Assembly (NCBI GenBank): GCA_000969725.1
Contig: JXSR01S074588.1
From: Ophiothrix spiculata
Taxonomy: Eukaryota; Echinodermata; Ophiuroidea; Amphilepidida; Ophiotrichidae
Length of the DNA: 32,701 nt
Direction: 5' to 3' (one strand)
In this document: in pieces, positions 29,151 to 32,701 of the stretch
Numbering within the stretch: the stretch's first letter is position 1
Layout of the letters: each line of letters opens with the position of its first letter
Notes under the pieces: generated by a model
What the model was told of the DNA's origin: nothing
Seen by the model: only the letters and a program-made list of their open reading frames with translations
Databases searched by the model: none
Position numbers and translations under genes: made by a program

Positions 29151-30952
29151 ATTAAATTGCTCATTAAAAGCTCATTTGCATAGGCTCTGCTGCCTGACTG
29201 ATCATACAAACAGTATGCTAAATCTTGATTTTGAATATTAGTAGCTACCTTGGGTTTCCTTCTCAAATTGATCGTTTGTCATATATCTGCTAGCAACACA
29301 TGTTCTGAATTATCCTCATTTGACATCTGTTACAAACTGGATTTTTTTTCAAAGAATTAAACATTCTAGTCTTTTTTCTCCGTGCGGTCAAGACCTGAAG
29401 CTTTGTATAGTATAGTGATGGAGATTTTAGAAAACAAATGTTGCTATTTTTTCCCATAAGACTAATTTTGAACTGATTAATAACTTATATATTAACATTT
29501 TAAATTTGAAAAAGTCAGTTAAGGCACAGAATCTAGAAGGACAAAACTATGATCGTCAGTCTGCTCCCGGCGTTGTTTGCCTCGAAGTTAATTTCATAAT
29601 GTGACATTTAGCCTGTTCAAGTTTGTCGTAAGTTATCTCATTAAAGGACGAAGGATTTAAATGACAAAAGAAGTATTGAATTAATTTTACCGCACAAAAG
29701 AGGCCTGTCAATCAAAGTATAGGATAGGCTATTGTCTTCGACGAAAAGCATAACGCCTAGAGATTTTTAGTTGTGCTTTTTATCGTGTAAACACAAAAGG
29801 ACTGTCAAGGATTGCAATTTCTCAAGTGGGGATTATCTATACTTATTGACACCAGTGAATTAAATAAGTAATGGGTTACCAAAATATTTTACTACGGATT
29901 ACAAAATGCATTGTTATGCACGGACAGAACATTTGAACTGACTAAAATGTATGTAGTCTACAGACATAAGCAACATCGATTTACCTTTGAGAACACTTTG
30001 TAATGGTAATTCAACTATATTTGAAATGAGAAAAGAGATACAATTGGTGTGTGCTGAGTATAAACATCAAGACAACTTTTAATTGCGTTTATCTCTTCAG
30101 AATTCAATTAACCTGAGCGTCTTATTATTGCATCTGTAAACTGTTCAAAACAATTGGATTTAAGTGTCTTTTCTAACCTTGATGGGGAAGTGTTTCTTTT
30201 CAAAGTAAATTAAAACCTTAACCGTTAACTACGAAGACAAGTTAAGACAACAATTTAATGATAGACTGCTGAATATTTCTATTTTGGAAAAAGGTACGTA
30301 AACAACTCAACTACTGTCTTTGCATGAATTTAAGAAAAATAAAACTTACGCAAAGCTTTGCTTGAATTTATTTTTAATTGTTTTACGTTTAAGTTGATAA
30401 TTACATCGGCGTACTGGTAAGTGATTGGTTAATTTTTGTATTCATTTTTCAAATATTTCTTATGTTATACCCCGTAGATTTTCTACACTGTATAATGACC
30501 TTGACATTATAATAGGATGATTCAGTACTTTTTACCCTTTAAGTATATACTTGTCATATCCCAGTGTTAATAGTTTTAAAGTGCACGTAACGCAAAGTGA
30601 AAACTCCTGGTTTTGCCCATTATGTGTGAGATAACCCAACTTCAAACGTTGAAAATTTGATCTCGGCTTTAGAATGACACAGCAATCATAAGTATAGGGC
30701 GTTTCATTGAACATGATTAGTTAGAATTTCACCAAAGCACTGTTGAAAATTCTAGATATAGCCATCGTGCGAGAGACGTGGTAAACCGTTTGCTTATGAC
30801 ATGAGCAAATACATTTATAATATATATTTGTTATGTGAAGTTTGCATGTAAATGCATAAATATTATCAGCTGCCCTTTCCTTTCAAAATGTTTGCTTTGG
30901 TTCATCAAGTACGTGTTTGGATGGAGATTCTCTATGGTTCAAGGGTTCATGT
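29151..30952. repeat. 1802-bp direct repeat, copy 1
   Basis: Starting ATTAAATTGCTCATTAAAAG, the next 1802 bases reappear at 30953 with no difference that I could find. Content: about 900 bases with no feature, module M7 (30080-30205), and the unit-start segment in the orientation of unit C (about 30720-30910). The minus-strand frame at 30532-30714 is present identically in both copies only because the DNA is. Confidence 0.95.
30080..30205. repeat. Conserved module copy 7 (M7)
   Basis: TAATTGCGTTTATCTCTTCA, TTAACCTGAGCG, ATTATTGCATCTGTAAACTG and TTTCTAACCTTGATGG match M1/M3. The CCCTAG core is deleted, and the terminal CAG has become AAAG. The donor-like motif on the minus strand reads CAG/GTTAATT. 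Confidence 0.55.
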
Positions 30953-32701
30953 ATTAAATTGCTCATTAAAAGCTCATTTGCATAGGCTCTGCTGCCTGAC
31001 TGATCATACAAACAGTATGCTAAATCTTGATTTTGAATATTAGTAGCTACCTTGGGTTTCCTTCTCAAATTGATCGTTTGTCATATATCTGCTAGCAACA
31101 CATGTTCTGAATTATCCTCATTTGACATCTGTTACAAACTGGATTTTTTTTCAAAGAATTAAACATTCTAGTCTTTTTTCTCCGTGCGGTCAAGACCTGA
31201 AGCTTTGTATAGTATAGTGATGGAGATTTTAGAAAACAAATGTTGCTATTTTTTCCCATAAGACTAATTTTGAACTGATTAATAACTTATATATTAACAT
31301 TTTAAATTTGAAAAAGTCAGTTAAGGCACAGAATCTAGAAGGACAAAACTATGATCGTCAGTCTGCTCCCGGCGTTGTTTGCCTCGAAGTTAATTTCATA
31401 ATGTGACATTTAGCCTGTTCAAGTTTGTCGTAAGTTATCTCATTAAAGGACGAAGGATTTAAATGACAAAAGAAGTATTGAATTAATTTTACCGCACAAA
31501 AGAGGCCTGTCAATCAAAGTATAGGATAGGCTATTGTCTTCGACGAAAAGCATAACGCCTAGAGATTTTTAGTTGTGCTTTTTATCGTGTAAACACAAAA
31601 GGACTGTCAAGGATTGCAATTTCTCAAGTGGGGATTATCTATACTTATTGACACCAGTGAATTAAATAAGTAATGGGTTACCAAAATATTTTACTACGGA
31701 TTACAAAATGCATTGTTATGCACGGACAGAACATTTGAACTGACTAAAATGTATGTAGTCTACAGACATAAGCAACATCGATTTACCTTTGAGAACACTT
31801 TGTAATGGTAATTCAACTATATTTGAAATGAGAAAAGAGATACAATTGGTGTGTGCTGAGTATAAACATCAAGACAACTTTTAATTGCGTTTATCTCTTC
31901 AGAATTCAATTAACCTGAGCGTCTTATTATTGCATCTGTAAACTGTTCAAAACAATTGGATTTAAGTGTCTTTTCTAACCTTGATGGGGAAGTGTTTCTT
32001 TTCAAAGTAAATTAAAACCTTAACCGTTAACTACGAAGACAAGTTAAGACAACAATTTAATGATAGACTGCTGAATATTTCTATTTTGGAAAAAGGTACG
32101 TAAACAACTCAACTACTGTCTTTGCATGAATTTAAGAAAAATAAAACTTACGCAAAGCTTTGCTTGAATTTATTTTTAATTGTTTTACGTTTAAGTTGAT
32201 AATTACATCGGCGTACTGGTAAGTGATTGGTTAATTTTTGTATTCATTTTTCAAATATTTCTTATGTTATACCCCGTAGATTTTCTACACTGTATAATGA
32301 CCTTGACATTATAATAGGATGATTCAGTACTTTTTACCCTTTAAGTATATACTTGTCATATCCCAGTGTTAATAGTTTTAAAGTGCACGTAACGCAAAGT
32401 GAAAACTCCTGGTTTTGCCCATTATGTGTGAGATAACCCAACTTCAAACGTTGAAAATTTGATCTCGGCTTTAGAATGACACAGCAATCATAAGTATAGG
32501 GCGTTTCATTGAACATGATTAGTTAGAATTTCACCAAAGCACTGTTGAAAATTCTAGATATAGCCATCGTGCGAGAGACGTGGTAAACCGTTTGCTTATG
32601 ACATGAGCAAATACATTTATAATATATATTTGTTATGTGAAGTTTGCATGTAAATGCATAAATATTATCAGCTGCCCTTTCCTTTCAAAATGTTTGCTTT
32701 G
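30953..32701. repeat. 1802-bp direct repeat, copy 2 (cut by window end at base 1749)
   Basis: This is the same sequence as 29151-30899, at an offset of exactly 1802. The left join reads GGTTCATGT then ATTAAATTGC, whereas copy 1 starts after GGGAAATGAAA. The right end lies outside the window, so further copies cannot be excluded. Confidence 0.95.
31882..32007. repeat. Conserved module copy 8 (duplicate of M7)
   Basis: This is an identical copy of the module at 30080-30205, carried by the 1802-bp duplication. It is not an independent instance for judging conservation. Confidence 0.6.

Noticed and set aside
30532-32516. Identical 60-codon minus-strand frames at 30532-30714 and 32334-32516
   Set aside because: Identity comes from the 1802-bp duplication. 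There is no family resemblance and no support in other units.

Overview
The window looks like AT-rich, gene-poor animal nuclear DNA. I infer a marine invertebrate, but the species cannot be fixed from sequence alone. The evidence is CR1/L2-type non-LTR retrotransposon fragments with short-repeat 3' tails, many short inverted-repeat DNA transposons, tRNA-like sequences with internal A and B boxes, AAT microsatellites, and no compact coding. There are no bacterial-style operons. No host protein-coding gene can be supported: the only recognisable coding sequences are two decayed reverse-transcriptase C-terminal pieces (484-1290 on +, 25022-26125 on -) and one very short 3' remnant of the second type (20779-21078 on -).

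The dominant structure is a nested array of diverged direct repeats. A unit of several kb recurs at least three and a half times: unit A about 345-11525, unit B about 11526-19115, unit C about 19116-27150, and a partial unit D from about 27440. The order of shared blocks is largely the same in each, and the best blocks look roughly 85-90% identical by eye. Units differ by insertions and deletions of mobile elements, so one copy often supplies the empty site for an insertion in another. A module of about 150 bp occurs twice in each of A, B and C and once in D (5021, 10891, 14442, 18643, 22515, 26987, 30080, with the D copy duplicated at 31882). In C, a segment of about 0.8 kb (20590-21395) is inverted relative to A and B. 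At the right edge, an 1802-bp block (29151-30952) is followed directly by a second copy (30953-32701, cut by the window end) that looks identical. This is either a very recent duplication or an assembly artefact.

Layout: 1-483 repeat edge; 484-1290 LINE; 1292-4188 shared blocks with a tRNA-like sequence and a degenerate minisatellite; 4189-4551 and 4730-4948 MITEs; 5021-5164 module; 6099-6502 foldback; 6623-7175 G-rich TTAA MITE; 7220-9170 three diverged direct repeats; 9204-9407 MITE; 10891-11039 module; 11056-11325 tandem 135-mer; 11526-14898 unit B with a MITE at 13888; 17124-17688 TTAA MITE containing the 285-base assembly gap; 17899-18031 small MITE; 19244-20391 Tc1/mariner-like non-autonomous element; 20590-21395 inverted segment; 21865-22037 MITE; 23760-26880 sub-repeats of 0.5-0.7 kb interrupted by the LINE; 27150-29150 mostly unique sequence with a glutamine-type tRNA-like sequence at 28344; 29151-32701 exact tandem duplication.

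The parts do not cooperate as a pathway. This reads as a repeat-rich heterochromatin-like or intergenic/intronic locus, shaped by segmental duplication and successive insertions of non-autonomous transposons.
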